From Kocuria soli (GTDB lineage Bacteria > Actinomycetota > Actinomycetes > Actinomycetales > Micrococcaceae): a stretch of DNA of 64,000 nucleotides. This document shows, in pieces, positions 42,370 through 51,551 of this stretch; within the stretch, counting starts at the first letter, position 1, and each line of letters opens with the position of its first letter. The position numbers and the translations under genes were made by a program. The notes under the pieces were generated by a model that saw only the letters and a list, made by a program, of their open reading frames with translations, was not told the DNA's origin and did not search any database. The stretch is taken from the NCBI RefSeq assembly GCF_003797835.1, contig NZ_RKMF01000001.1, forward strand, positions 282,157-346,156. Direction: 5' to 3'.

Positions 42370-44352
42370 TCACCCGACGTGGGGGCGTTGCCTGGCCTTG
42401 TGCTCCGCGTAGGTCCGGTAGGCCTCCTGCGTGGATTCGAGCTCGGACACAGGGGTCACGGGCACGTCCCACCAGGATTCGGAGCTGGGCGCGTCCGCGT
42501 AGAGGTCCGATTCGACGTACACGACCACCGGGCCCGATCCCTCGGGTCGTGCCTTGGCCTCGGCCACGGCCTGCCCCAGCCGGTCGATCACGTCGGGGCC
42601 CTGCTCCACCCGGATGACATGGGCCCCCAGGGACTCGGCGTTGGTGGCCAGATCGATCGGGAGGGTTTCGGCGTCGTCGAAGGTGTGCGCCTCCTGGTCC
42701 AGGTAGCGGTACTTGGTGCCGAAACGCTGCGACCCCAGGGATTCGGAGAGGGCCCCGATCGAGGCGTAGCCGTGGTTCTGGATCAGCACGGTGATGAGCT
42801 TGAGACCCTCGGCCACCGCCGTGACCAACTCCGTGTGCATCATCAGGTAGGAGCCGTCACCGACCATCACGACGACGTCTCGCGGACGGCTCACCCCTGC
42901 ACCCGTGGCGTTCGCGGCCGCTGCGTCCGGCCCGATACCCGCTTCGGCGAGCGCCGCACGCTTGATGCCAAGGCCACCGGCGATCTCGTAGCCCATGCAG
43001 GAGTAGGCGTACTCGACGTGGTAGCCCCAGGGGTCCTTGACGCGCCACATCTTGTGAAGGTCACCGGGTAAGGATCCGGCAGCGCAGATCAGGACGTCCT
43101 GGTCGTCCATGGCCGCGTTGACGGCGCCGATGATCTCGTTCTGCGCCGGCAGCGGCTGCAGCCGGGTGGTGAAGGCCTGGTCGACGATCCCGTCCCAGCG
43201 GACCTTCTCCCGGGCCACGATCTCGGCGATGCCCTCCGGCACCCGCCACCCTTCCAGGGCCTGCGTCAGTGCCACCAGGGCCTTGCCCGCGTCGGCTACC
43301 AGGGGCACGGAGGCGCTCATCTTGAAGGCGTCGAACGATGCGACGTTGATGTTGACGAACGTGACGCCGGGGTGCTGGAAAGCGGTCCGGGAGGCGGTGG
43401 TGAAGTCCTCGTAGCGGGTTCCGATGCCGATGATCAGGTCCGCTTCGGCCACGTAGGCATTGGAGGCCGTGGACCCCGTGGAACCGACGGCGCCCAGGCA
43501 CAGTTCGTGATCCCAGTCCAGGACACCCACGCCGGCCTGGGTGTAGGCCACCGGGATGCCCGTCGCTTCGGCGAACGTCCGCAGCTTGTCGTGCGCGAAC
43601 GCATAGTGCACGCCACCTCCCGCGATGATCACGGGCCGCTGGGCACCGCGAATCGCCTGGACGGCCTCGCGCAGCTCCTCGGCCTCCGGCTCCGGGCGAC
43701 GGATGCGCCACTGCCGGGGTGTCAGGAACTCCTCGGGAACCTCGATCCGCTCGGCCTGCACGTCCTGCGGCAGGGCGATCGTGACGGCGCCGGTCTCCAC
43801 GGGGTCCGTCAACACGCGCATGGCGTTGAGCAGCGCGGAGAAGGTCTGTTCGGGGCGCCAGACGCGGTCGAAGTAGCGGCTCACGGGCCGGAAGACGTCG
43901 TTGACCGTGACGTCGTACGCATCCGGGCGTTCGAGTTGCTGGAGCACGGGGTCCGGGACCCGCGTGGCGAACACGTCGGAGGGCAGCAACAGCGCCGGCA
44001 GACGGTTGGTCGTGGCCAGTGCCGCGCCGGTCACCATGTTGGAGGAGCCCGGGCCGATGGAAGCGGTCACGGCGTAGGTCTGGCGTCGCCGGGAGTGGCG
44101 CGCGTAGCCGACGGCCTGGTGGACCATGCCCTGCTCATTGCGCCCCTGGTAGTAGGGCATGAGTCCGGGGGCGTGGACCTGGGCCTGTTTGAGCGCCTGT
44201 CCCACACCGGCCACGTTCCCGTGGCCGAAGATCCCGAAAGTCCCGGGGACGGTGCGCACCTCCGTGCGGACGCCGTCGATGGTGTCCACGGTCCATTGGT
44301 TGCCCAGGAACTCTACGACCGCCTGGGCCACAGACATCTCGCGGGTGCTCAT
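42370..44352 (-). CDS. iolD: 3D-(3,5/4)-trihydroxycyclohexane-1,2-dione hydrolase IolD
   Basis: A 660-residue thiamine diphosphate enzyme that opens the ring to 5-deoxy-glucuronate. It has the acetolactate-synthase-type fold: N-terminal pyrimidine domain (YARHSRRRQTYAVTASIGPG), central domain (QRPVIIAGGGVHYAFAHDKL), and the ThDP/Mg motif GDGSYLMMHTELV ending QNHGYASIG. Length fits IolD. The ATG at 44352 overlaps the stop of the aldolase gene by four bases. Confidence 0.95.
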   Translation of the reverse strand: MSTREMSVAQAVVEFLGNQWTVDTIDGVRTEVRTVPGTFGIFGHGNVAGVGQALKQAQVHAPGLMPYYQGRNEQGMVHQAVGYARHSRRRQTYAVTASIGPGSSNMVTGAALATTNRLPALLLPSDVFATRVPDPVLQQLERPDAYDVTVNDVFRPVSRYFDRVWRPEQTFSALLNAMRVLTDPVETGAVTIALPQDVQAERIEVPEEFLTPRQWRIRRPEPEAEELREAVQAIRGAQRPVIIAGGGVHYAFAHDKLRTFAEATGIPVAYTQAGVGVLDWDHELCLGAVGSTGSTASNAYVAEADLIIGIGTRYEDFTTASRTAFQHPGVTFVNINVASFDAFKMSASVPLVADAGKALVALTQALEGWRVPEGIAEIVAREKVRWDGIVDQAFTTRLQPLPAQNEIIGAVNAAMDDQDVLICAAGSLPGDLHKMWRVKDPWGYHVEYAYSCMGYEIAGGLGIKRAALAEAGIGPDAAAANATGAGVSRPRDVVVMVGDGSYLMMHTELVTAVAEGLKLITVLIQNHGYASIGALSESLGSQRFGTKYRYLDQEAHTFDDAETLPIDLATNAESLGAHVIRVEQGPDVIDRLGQAVAEAKARPEGSGPVVVYVESDLYADAPSSESWWDVPVTPVSELESTQEAYRTYAEHKARQRPHVG

Positions 44353-45308
44353 CGTGCGATCTCACTTCCATCCGTTGCGGGTGTCTGGTTCTCCCCGTGC
44401 CCGTTGAGCAGGGAGGCTGCGGCGGCCACTGCCGCTGCGACGTCGTTGTCCTGCGGGTAGAGCAGGGTCCTGCCGACGGTGAGGCCTTGGACGCCGGGCA
44501 GCGCCAGCGCCTCCCGCCAGGTCTCGAAGACTTCGTCGGGGCTGCCCGAGGGGTCTCCACCGAGCAGCACGGTGGGCAGGGTGGTCGAGGCCATGACCCG
44601 CTGCATGTCGGGAACCACGGGCAGCTTCATCCAGGTGCGCGCGGAGCTGGCCCCGAGGCCTTGGGCGATCGCCACGGAGCGGATGACGGCATCCGCGGAC
44701 AGGTCGTTGGAGACCCGAGGGCCGTGAGGGTCGGTGTGGACGCGGGAGATGAACGGTTCGACCATGGCGATCAACCCGTGCGCGTGCAGGTCGTCCACCG
44801 CGTGCGCGGTGTTCTCCAGCACCGAGGTGGTGTTGGGGTCCTCGAAGCAGATGCGGGTGAGCATCTTTCCGCCGTCGGCACCGAGCGCGTCCAGGACTGC
44901 CGCGGTGTGACCGGTGAACCGGTCGTCGATCTCGTTGACCAGTCCGGGCAACCCGGCGCGGTTCATGGAACCGAACACCAGTTTCCCGTCCAGGGCCCCC
45001 AGCAGGAGCAGGTCGTCCAGGATGTCAGGGGAGCCCAGCACACCGTCCACGCGGGGGTCCGCCAGGGCGATCTGCAGGCGGTCCAGCAGGTCCAGTCGAT
45101 CGGCCATGGCCTGGGGCTGGTCCCCCACCCCCAGGGAACCTCGGGCCGGATGGTCGGCGGCGATCACGAAGTTCTGTCGACCGTAGGTCGGCCCGGGGTG
45201 ACGACGACGATTGGCGGCCGCCCGTGCGACGGCGTCGGGATCCTCCAGACGCATCCTGGTGAGGGATTCGTAGCGCCGGGGATCCGTGTTCAGCGGTTGA
45301 TACGGCAT
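44349..45308 (-). CDS. Aldolase-like protein of the inositol locus (Cgl0159/DeoC-type)
   Basis: A 319-residue TIM-barrel protein related to class I aldolases (deoxyribose-phosphate aldolase group) found in actinobacterial inositol loci next to iolC. Segments include NFVIAADHPARGSLGVG, RTWMKLPVVPDMQRVM (with a Lys that could form the Schiff base) and TVLLGGDPSGSPDE. No iolJ is present in the window, so it probably does that job, splitting 2-deoxy-5-keto-gluconate-6-phosphate. That is inference from context. Starts 8 bases after iolC. Confidence 0.78.
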   Translation of the reverse strand: MPYQPLNTDPRRYESLTRMRLEDPDAVARAAANRRRHPGPTYGRQNFVIAADHPARGSLGVGDQPQAMADRLDLLDRLQIALADPRVDGVLGSPDILDDLLLLGALDGKLVFGSMNRAGLPGLVNEIDDRFTGHTAAVLDALGADGGKMLTRICFEDPNTTSVLENTAHAVDDLHAHGLIAMVEPFISRVHTDPHGPRVSNDLSADAVIRSVAIAQGLGASSARTWMKLPVVPDMQRVMASTTLPTVLLGGDPSGSPDEVFETWREALALPGVQGLTVGRTLLYPQDNDVAAAVAAAASLLNGHGENQTPATDGSEIAR

Positions 45309-45316
45309 GGCTGCTC

Positions 45317-46315
45317 CTAGGCGTTACGGGTCCGGGCGGTCTGGCCGGGGACGTCGCGGCCTCGTTCACGCAGCAACTCAAGGGCTTCCTGCGTGGTGGG
45401 CATGTCCTCGGAACAGGCCAACCGGGAAGCGACGATCGCGCCACAGGCGTTGGCGAAGTCCAGGGTCTGTTCCAGCGGCCAGCCGGCCAGGAGTCCGTGG
45501 CAGAAGGCTCCGCCGAAGGAGTCGCCCGCACCCAGCCCGTTGACGGTCTCCACGGGCAGTGGTGCCGACACCACGCGCTCCTCGGGCGTGGCCGCCATGA
45601 CGCCCTGCGAACCGAGCTTGACCACGGCGATCTGCACGCCCGCCTCCAGCAGCCGGTCGGCTTGCGCGTCAGGGCTGCCGTGCCCCACGGCCACTGCGCA
45701 TTCGGTCTCGTTCCCGATGGCGACCGTGACGTACGGCAGGATCCTGGCGACCTCTTCCCGTGCGTGTTCCTCCGAGTCCCAGAACATCGGGCGGTGGTCC
45801 AGGTCCAGGATCGTGTGCTGGCCGGGCGCCAGGGATTCACGCGGCCGGGCCTCGTGGGCTGCGATCTGCGCCGATCGGCTGGGCTCCTGCGCCAGCCCCG
45901 TGACCGTGGACCAGAACAGCGTGGCGTCACGGATTCCCGCCAGGTCCAGCTCCCCGGGCTCGATGGCCCAGTCGGGCGCGGTGGGGGTGCGGCCGTAGAA
46001 GTACAGCGGGAAGTCCTCGGGCGGACGGATGGCGCAGAAGGTCACGGGCGTCTGCAGGCCTTCGACGGCGGTGGCCCACCGGGGGTCCACGCCGTAACGC
46101 TCGAGTTCGGATCGCAGGTAGTCCCCGAAGGGGTCCGGCCCGGTCCGGGTGATCACTGCGGTGTTCCGGCCGTGCCGGGCCGCGGCAACGGCAACGTTGG
46201 TGGGTGAACCGCCCAGGTACTTTCCGAACGTCTGGACGTCCTCGAGTCCGACGCCGATGTCCTGCGGGTACACGTCCACACTGATGCGGCCCATGGTGAC
46301 GAGATCGTGGGTCAT
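45317..46315 (-). CDS. iolC: 5-dehydro-2-deoxygluconokinase IolC
   Basis: A 332-residue PfkB-family kinase that phosphorylates 2-deoxy-5-keto-D-gluconate. PfkB signatures: N-terminal KYLGGSPTNVAVAAARHG and C-terminal NGLGAGDSFGGAFCHGLLAG with the catalytic Asp. MGRISVDVYPQDIGVGLEDV is typical of IolC. The frame starts with ATG at 46315 behind GGAGAGG, 51 bases after iolE. Confidence 0.94.
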   Translation of the reverse strand: MTHDLVTMGRISVDVYPQDIGVGLEDVQTFGKYLGGSPTNVAVAAARHGRNTAVITRTGPDPFGDYLRSELERYGVDPRWATAVEGLQTPVTFCAIRPPEDFPLYFYGRTPTAPDWAIEPGELDLAGIRDATLFWSTVTGLAQEPSRSAQIAAHEARPRESLAPGQHTILDLDHRPMFWDSEEHAREEVARILPYVTVAIGNETECAVAVGHGSPDAQADRLLEAGVQIAVVKLGSQGVMAATPEERVVSAPLPVETVNGLGAGDSFGGAFCHGLLAGWPLEQTLDFANACGAIVASRLACSEDMPTTQEALELLRERGRDVPGQTARTRNA

Positions 46316-46366
46316 GGTCTTGCGCCTCTCCTTCGGGATCCGGCAGTTGGGGACAGCTCGGCCGGC

Positions 46367-47323
46367 TCAGGCGACGCGCGTGCGCGAACCGCAGCCGCAC
46401 AGGTAGCGGCGGGTCCGGGTGGCGATGGGCAGCGGCACGTCGAACGAGGACACGGGGTACATGTCCTGTTCCACGATGCCGAAGATCGGGCGGTTGAGGC
46501 CTTCGACCAGTTCGATGACCTCGGCCAGATCCGGGGCGCCGGCGGGCGGCTCGACCATCACACCGGCCAGGTTGGCTGCGGCCCAGGTGAGGTTCTCCTC
46601 CCGGACCGTCTTCATGATCTCCGGGCTGATCTGCTTGAGGTGCAGGTAGCCGATGCGTTCCGGGTACCGCCGGATGAGTTCCGCCGAGGATGCTCCTCCG
46701 TATTCGGCGTGGCCGGTGTCCAGGCACAGCGTGACCAGCTCCGGATCGGTTCCTTCCAGGAAGGTCTCGATCTCTTGCATGCTGCACACGTGCGAGTCCG
46801 CGTGGGAGTGGAACTGCTGCTTGAGTCCGTATTCGTCGCGCAGGACCTTGCCGAGTTCGTTGTGGCCCGCGAACAGCTCGTTGAGTTGATCCTTGTCCAG
46901 GGTGCCGTTCTCGACCGGCTCGCCCGTGACGTCGTCGCGCCACATCGCGGGGATGACCACGATGTGCTCACCGCCCATGGCTGCGGTCAGTTCCGCCACG
47001 CGACGCGCGGGCTCCCAAGCGGCTTTGGACTCGTCCTTGCCGCGGTGAAAGGCGGTGAAGACCGTGCCGGCGCTGACCTTGAGAGCGCGGGCGTTGAGTT
47101 CATCGGCCAACCGCGACGGATCCGGCGGGAGGTACCCGTACGGCCCGAGTTCGATCCACTTGTAACCGGCGGCCACCACCTCGTCCAGGAAACGTTCCCA
47201 GGGGGTCTGTTTGGGGTCGTCCGGGAACCAGACGCCCCAGGAATCGGGGGCGGTGCCGATGATGAACGTGTTCTCCGTGGTCGCTGCGGTGTTCTGCTCG
47301 GACCCTGGCGTGGTGGCCGTCAT
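46367..47323 (-). CDS. iolE: Inosose dehydratase IolE
   Basis: A 318-residue TIM-barrel enzyme that dehydrates 2-keto-myo-inositol, the second step. Recognised by IIGTAPDSWGVWFPDDP, KWIELGPYGYLP, FHSHADSHVCS and LCLDTGHAEYGG with its metal-binding residues. The ATG at 47323 is used; a TTG at 47347 would add eight residues. It is the first gene of the leftward iol operon and has an IolR-like operator about 140 bases upstream. Confidence 0.94.
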   Translation of the reverse strand: MTATTPGSEQNTAATTENTFIIGTAPDSWGVWFPDDPKQTPWERFLDEVVAAGYKWIELGPYGYLPPDPSRLADELNARALKVSAGTVFTAFHRGKDESKAAWEPARRVAELTAAMGGEHIVVIPAMWRDDVTGEPVENGTLDKDQLNELFAGHNELGKVLRDEYGLKQQFHSHADSHVCSMQEIETFLEGTDPELVTLCLDTGHAEYGGASSAELIRRYPERIGYLHLKQISPEIMKTVREENLTWAAANLAGVMVEPPAGAPDLAEVIELVEGLNRPIFGIVEQDMYPVSSFDVPLPIATRTRRYLCGCGSRTRVA

Positions 47324-47461
47324 GACTTCGGCAACTCCTCGTGTCAACGTGCTGCGATGTCCGCGTGCTGCGGTGAGGCTGGTGACCGCAACCCGCTCCG
47401 GGCCTCCGCGATCTCATACTCTTCGATGTGATGCCCCCCACGGTCCCAGTATTTGTGTCCT

Positions 47462-47475
47462 AATGTCAAGACAAA
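47462..47475. promoter_or_regulatory. Putative IolR operator at iolE
   Basis: AATGTCAAGACAAA. On the minus strand the core reads TGTCTTGACA, which fits the IolR consensus core, and includes a TTGACA that could serve as a -35. It shares GACAAA with the palindrome in front of the regulator gene. Confidence 0.68.
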
Positions 47476-47524
47476 GTTGGCCAGTATCCGCTGCACCTCG
47501 CGTCACCACCGGTCCTGGTACGAC

Positions 47525-47558
47525 GACGGGGGCGCAGCCCAGTGGCTGCGCCCCCGTC
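47525..47558. terminator. Strong hairpin
   Basis: A 15-base perfect stem (arms end in GGGGGCGCAGCC and GGCTGCGCCCCC) with a four-base loop. It lies 66 bases downstream of the SDR gene on the minus strand and upstream of the iolE promoter region, insulating the two. Confidence 0.75.
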
Positions 47559-47623
47559 ACTACAGGGTGCCTTCGTCCCGATTCTCGGTGTTCAGCGCTC
47601 CGTGTTCAGCATTCGGCGGTCGC

Positions 47624-48283
47624 TCAGCTCTGCCCGAAGACGTCTTCGACGGGCTGGTCACCGTCGGTGTAGTTGATCGTGCGCCCCACCGAGTTGTCCG
47701 AGTGAACCGCGGCCACGATGGTGCGGGCGACGTTCCCGCGGGAGGTCTCGGCGCGCTCGGGCTCCTCCCCGGGCTCGTACACTGCGATCTTGCCGGTGGG
47801 TTCCTCGAGCGTGAGGGTCCCCGGGCCCAGAATCGTCCAGCGCAAGGAGGACTCCCGCAGGTGCGCGTCCGCTTCGGCCTTGGACTGCGCGTAGGCGAAG
47901 AAGGAGTTGTCCTCCGGTATCCCGTGATCGGGTCCCGCTCCGATGTAGGAGACCATGACGTAGCGCCCGACTCCGGCCTTCTCGGCCGCGTCCATGGTCC
48001 GGATCGCCGCATCGCGGTCGACCGCCCAGGTGCGCTCCGGGTCACCGCCGCCGGCGCCTGCCGACCAGACGACGACGTCGATCCCCTCGAAGGCGGTGGT
48101 CAGCTCTTCCGTCGAGGCATGCTGGACGTCTAGAACGACGGCGCGGGCGCCCGTGGCCTCCACATCTGCGGCATGCTCCGGGTTGCGGATCCATGAGCTC
48201 ACTTCGTCCCCGGCCTCAATCAACAAGGGCGCGGCAAGCAGCGCAACCTTTCCGTGCCCACCAATCAGTGCAACATTCGTCAT
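47624..48283 (-). CDS. NAD(P)-binding SDR-like protein (NAD(P)H-binding family)
   Basis: A 219-residue atypical short-chain dehydrogenase. N-terminal Rossmann motif VALIGGHGKVALLAAPLL, then VVVWSAGAGGGDPE, YVMVSYIGAG and the C-terminal YTDGDQPVEDVF. It resembles the YwnB/YhfK group, where redox or flavin-reductase-like roles are suggested. Stand-alone; substrate unknown. Confidence 0.85.
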   Translation of the reverse strand: MTNVALIGGHGKVALLAAPLLIEAGDEVSSWIRNPEHAADVEATGARAVVLDVQHASTEELTTAFEGIDVVVWSAGAGGGDPERTWAVDRDAAIRTMDAAEKAGVGRYVMVSYIGAGPDHGIPEDNSFFAYAQSKAEADAHLRESSLRWTILGPGTLTLEEPTGKIAVYEPGEEPERAETSRGNVARTIVAAVHSDNSVGRTINYTDGDQPVEDVFGQS

Positions 48284-48497
48284 GGCGTTCCTCCTTGGTC
48301 CGATTCTGTGGCTCCCTGGGGTGGACAGCCCCGGGGCGGTTCACGAGTAACGCTTTCACCCTGAGACCCTTGCGGCCAGTAGTGTTCACGCACAGCTGGA
48401 ATCAAGACGCCGGGCGTCACCAAGGGACTTGAAGTCGCAGGTCAGCCCCGGTCAGTCTATTCTTTGGCATTGAATTTGATCAGTCCCGTGGAGCAAC

Positions 48498-48965
48498 ATG
48501 CGTCCCCCTAAGCCGTACTCCTGTTCACATTCCGTGGACGTACCCGCCGCGCCGACCGAAGTCGGGGCGTTCATGGAGGACGCTGAAAAGTTTCTCGCCT
48601 TCTGGGCTTCCCCCGGCGGCCGCACTTCGTCGTCCACCCGATTGATGGCGCCCGGAACGGTGTTGGAGTACCCGCTCTCCCTGGGGCCGTTCACTCCGTC
48701 GTGGATCGCGGTGGTTTCCCACTTCAACCCGCTGGAACAGATCGTGCTCCGTTCAACCAACGGCCCCGTGGACGCCCGGACCACGGTGGCCTGGGCCCCC
48801 GGCCCGGCCGGTCACGAATCGTCCAGGATCACCCTCAACGTGGACGGACGACCGGCCCGCCGCTGGAGCAGGTTTCCTGGACTGCTCACCGTGGTCACAC
48901 AGCGTTACCTGGTGGCCACCGGGACACGCCTTCTAGAGACCATGGAACGCACCACGGGTCGATGA
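48498..48965 (+). CDS. SRPBCC-like small protein
   Basis: A 155-residue protein with the strand pattern of a polyketide cyclase/START-like barrel: SCSHSVDVPAAPTEVGAFME at the start, PGTVLEYPLSLGPFTPSW, then a long C-terminal helix (FPGLLTVVTQRYLVATGTRL). Weak similarity by eye only. Ligand and role unknown. The gene is unlinked to its neighbours. Confidence 0.6.
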   Translation: MRPPKPYSCSHSVDVPAAPTEVGAFMEDAEKFLAFWASPGGRTSSSTRLMAPGTVLEYPLSLGPFTPSWIAVVSHFNPLEQIVLRSTNGPVDARTTVAWAPGPAGHESSRITLNVDGRPARRWSRFPGLLTVVTQRYLVATGTRLLETMERTTGR

Positions 48966-49024
48966 CCTCGGGCGGCCGGATGTGCCATGCCCCTATGGGT
49001 GGACCCGGCGGTACACTCGGCGCC

Positions 49025-50602
49025 GTGAGCGAAAACACGCAGAACGACGCACAGTTGGACGCCATCCGCACGGGCTACGCCTTCGAGGGCGCGACCTTGA
49101 ATCTGGGAGCAGCCGTGTCAGATGGCACCGCCGTCGCCGATGTCCAGGTCGGCCTGCCTCTGGCGACGATGAACCGGCACGGATTGATCGCGGGAGCCAC
49201 GGGTACGGGCAAGACCAAGACCCTTCAGATGATGGCCGAACAGCTCTCCGCCGCGGGTGTGCCCGTGTTCCTGGCGGACATGAAGGGCGACCTCTCGGGT
49301 CTGGCCACGGAAGGGCAGCCCAACGAGAAGTTGACCGAACGCACCCAGACGATCGGTCAGGACTGGCAGCCCAAGGCCGCACCGGTGGACTTCCTGACGT
49401 TGGGCGGCCAGGGCAAGGGCGCCCCCATCCGCACCACCGTGACGGACTTCGGTCCGATGCTGCTGGCAAAGGTCCTGGGCCTGAACGAGACTCAGGAATC
49501 CGCGCTGAGCCTGATCTTCCACTACGCCGACCAGGCTGGTTTGGCGCTTTTGGACCTCAAGGACTTGCGCGAGGTCATCATGTTCCTGACCTCCGACGAG
49601 GGCAAGGGCGAACTCAAGAACATCGGCGGGGTGTCACCACAGACCGCAGGAGTCATCCTCCGCGAACTCACGACCTTCGCCAACAACGGCGCGGAGGTGT
49701 TCTTCGGGGAACCGGAGTTCGACACCGCCGACCTCCTGCGCGTCGGCGACGACGGTCGCGGAGTCATCTCCAACCTTCAACTGCCCGGTGTGGCCTCCCG
49801 CCCCGAACTCTTCTCAACCTTCCTCATGTGGCTGCTCGCGGACTTGTTCCACGACCTCCCGGAAGTCGGGGACGTCGACAAGCCCAAGCTGGTGTTCTTC
49901 TTCGACGAAGCCCATTTGCTGTTCAAGGACGCATCCAAGGAGTTCCTGTCCTCGATCGAACAGACCGTTCGACTGATTCGTTCCAAGGGCGTCGGCGTCT
50001 TCTTCATCACCCAGACGCCCAAGGACGTGCCGGCTGAGGTCCTGGGGCAGTTGGGCAACCGTGTGCAGCACGCCCTGCGCGCCTTCACCCCGGACGACGC
50101 CAAGGCACTCAAGGCAACAGCCCGGACCTACCCGTCCTCCGAGTACGACCTGGAGCAGCTCCTGACGCAGCTCGGCACGGGTGAGGCCGTGGTGACGGTC
50201 CTCTCCGAATCCGGCGCCCCGACGCCCGTCGCCTGGACCCGGATGCGAGCCCCTGAAACCTTGATGGACATCGCCCCGGATGCGGTCTTCGACGCCGTGA
50301 TCGCTGCATCACCGCTGACCGCCAAGTACAGCGAGCCGGTGGACCGCGAATCTGCCTACGAGGTCCTCAAGGAACGTCTGGAGAAGGGCGCCGAGCAGCA
50401 GGGCGAACAGGCCCCCTCGGAAGGTTCGGGATCCCCGGAGGCTGCCGAGAAGGAACCGGCGGCCAAGAAGGAGCGGGCCAAGAAGGAGTCCGGCGGGTTC
50501 TTCGACAACCCGGCCGTCAAGTCGATGATGCGCTCTGCCGGTTCGGCATTGGGACGCGAGATCACGCGATCACTGTTCGGCACCGCTCGTCGTCGTCGCT
50601 GA
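49025..50602 (+). CDS. HerA-like ATPase (DUF853 family)
   Basis: A 525-residue HerA/FtsK-type P-loop protein. Walker A is GATGTGKTKT near residue 60, Walker B KLVFFFDEAHLLF near residue 295, followed by VRLIRSKGVGVFFITQTPKD and a sensor region. The C-terminal 80 residues are charged and Ala/Glu/Lys-rich. The GTG at 49025 (VSENTQND) is chosen since upstream codons overlap the SRPBCC gene. No NurA partner is adjacent, so a DNA-end-resection role is uncertain. Confidence 0.88.
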   Translation: MSENTQNDAQLDAIRTGYAFEGATLNLGAAVSDGTAVADVQVGLPLATMNRHGLIAGATGTGKTKTLQMMAEQLSAAGVPVFLADMKGDLSGLATEGQPNEKLTERTQTIGQDWQPKAAPVDFLTLGGQGKGAPIRTTVTDFGPMLLAKVLGLNETQESALSLIFHYADQAGLALLDLKDLREVIMFLTSDEGKGELKNIGGVSPQTAGVILRELTTFANNGAEVFFGEPEFDTADLLRVGDDGRGVISNLQLPGVASRPELFSTFLMWLLADLFHDLPEVGDVDKPKLVFFFDEAHLLFKDASKEFLSSIEQTVRLIRSKGVGVFFITQTPKDVPAEVLGQLGNRVQHALRAFTPDDAKALKATARTYPSSEYDLEQLLTQLGTGEAVVTVLSESGAPTPVAWTRMRAPETLMDIAPDAVFDAVIAASPLTAKYSEPVDRESAYEVLKERLEKGAEQQGEQAPSEGSGSPEAAEKEPAAKKERAKKESGGFFDNPAVKSMMRSAGSALGREITRSLFGTARRRR

Positions 50603-50616
50603 CCGGACCGCCCCGG

Positions 50617-51345
50617 TTACCTTCGCGGGGCCCCTTCGAGGAACGCGACGAAGTCCCCGGTCGGCTCCAGCCGCACCCGTTCCTCCTGGGGGTCCCCCGC
50701 GTACAAGACGACGTCGATGTGCTGGACCTCGGGTGCCAGCACGACGGCGAACATGTCCCGCACTGCTGCAATACCCTCCGCGCCTTGTGACCAGTCCCAG
50801 AGATCCGCCGACAAGCGTGCGGCAGGGTACCCGGGCAGGGACACTTCCATTCTCGACCGCATGCCCTCCGGGCCCGGATCCGGCCTGATCATCAGGCCCT
50901 CCCCGTGACCATCCGCGGCCATCGCCGTGGCGCGCAGGAGTGCGATAAGTTCGGCCGACGCTTCGCCCAACAAGGATTCGACGGCGGCATTCCAGGTTTC
51001 TTTGGGGGTGAGCCACCGGGTGAATCGGTGCCTCCGATCCCGGATGTCGAACCACAGCGCATAGTTGCCGTGCTCCAGAGCGGAGTACCCGACAGCAAGG
51101 TCGTTGCCACCGACCTCCTGACCGGATTCGAGGGCTCCGAGTGAGGCCACCAGGCAATGCCGGAACACCTCTCGAACGCCCGCGAAGGATCGCTGGAGGT
51201 ACTCGCTCGGAACCTCCACCGGACTCCCACCAGGACCGCGTGCATGGATGCGCGCTCGCCAAGCGCTCGTGCTCCCGACGTCTGGAAGCCCGCCGACCTG
51301 TGTCTCTGCGTCGGCCTCGCCACCGACTGGTACCACGTCGCCCAC
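50617..51345 (-). CDS. Hypothetical protein
   Basis: A 242-residue protein of no recognised family. It has no signal peptide or membrane segment. There are Trp-rich parts (GNYALWFDIRDRRHRFTRWL) and an acidic mid region. GTG at 51345 is the likely start. A different frame on the same strand is also open here, but this one has the more natural amino-acid composition. Confidence 0.55.
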   Translation of the reverse strand: MGDVVPVGGEADAETQVGGLPDVGSTSAWRARIHARGPGGSPVEVPSEYLQRSFAGVREVFRHCLVASLGALESGQEVGGNDLAVGYSALEHGNYALWFDIRDRRHRFTRWLTPKETWNAAVESLLGEASAELIALLRATAMAADGHGEGLMIRPDPGPEGMRSRMEVSLPGYPAARLSADLWDWSQGAEGIAAVRDMFAVVLAPEVQHIDVVLYAGDPQEERVRLEPTGDFVAFLEGAPRR

Positions 51346-51398
51346 CCTGTCCCATCTCCACAGATCACCCGTGATTGATACGGGCCGGACAAGTACTG

Positions 51399-51452
51399 AG
51401 TAGGCAGCAGGCTACCTGCAAACGCAGTAGGCAGCAGGCTACCTGCAAACGC
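51399..51452. repeat. 27-base perfect tandem repeat, two copies
   Basis: Two identical 27-base units (51399-51425 and 51426-51452). Each contains GCAGG-CTA-CCTGC, a small hairpin. Confidence 0.92.
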
Positions 51453-51506
51453 ATGCAATCGACCTGGGACGGCGAGCAGAAAATGGTTGACGACACAAAA
51501 ATTAAG

Positions 51507-51551
51507 AGAGAGCCGCCCGCCACTCAGGGGTCAAGTGGCAAGCGGCTCTCT
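51507..51551. terminator. Two-stage hairpin in the gap
   Basis: Outer stem AGAGAGCCGC with GCGGCTCTCT (10 pairs), inner stem GCCACT with AGTGGC. Followed on the plus strand by a pyrimidine-rich run. Could be a terminator or a structured RNA; no gene ends here on the plus strand. Confidence 0.55.

Noticed and set aside
41969..42472. Minus-strand frame with NPTT/QNSTC-like pentapeptides over the 15-base repeats
   Set aside because: The periodic peptide simply reflects the 15-base tandem repeat; the frame overlaps iolD and mmsA and has no start signal.
49025..50602. HerA-NurA or HerA-based phage defence locus
   Set aside because: No NurA, SIR2 or DUF4297 partner is adjacent; the protein matches the widespread DUF853 group.
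50570..51361. Alternative minus-strand frame overlapping the hypothetical gene
   Set aside because: Arg/Gly-rich shadow composition and overlap with the end of the HerA-like gene; the frame at 50617-51345 is more protein-like.
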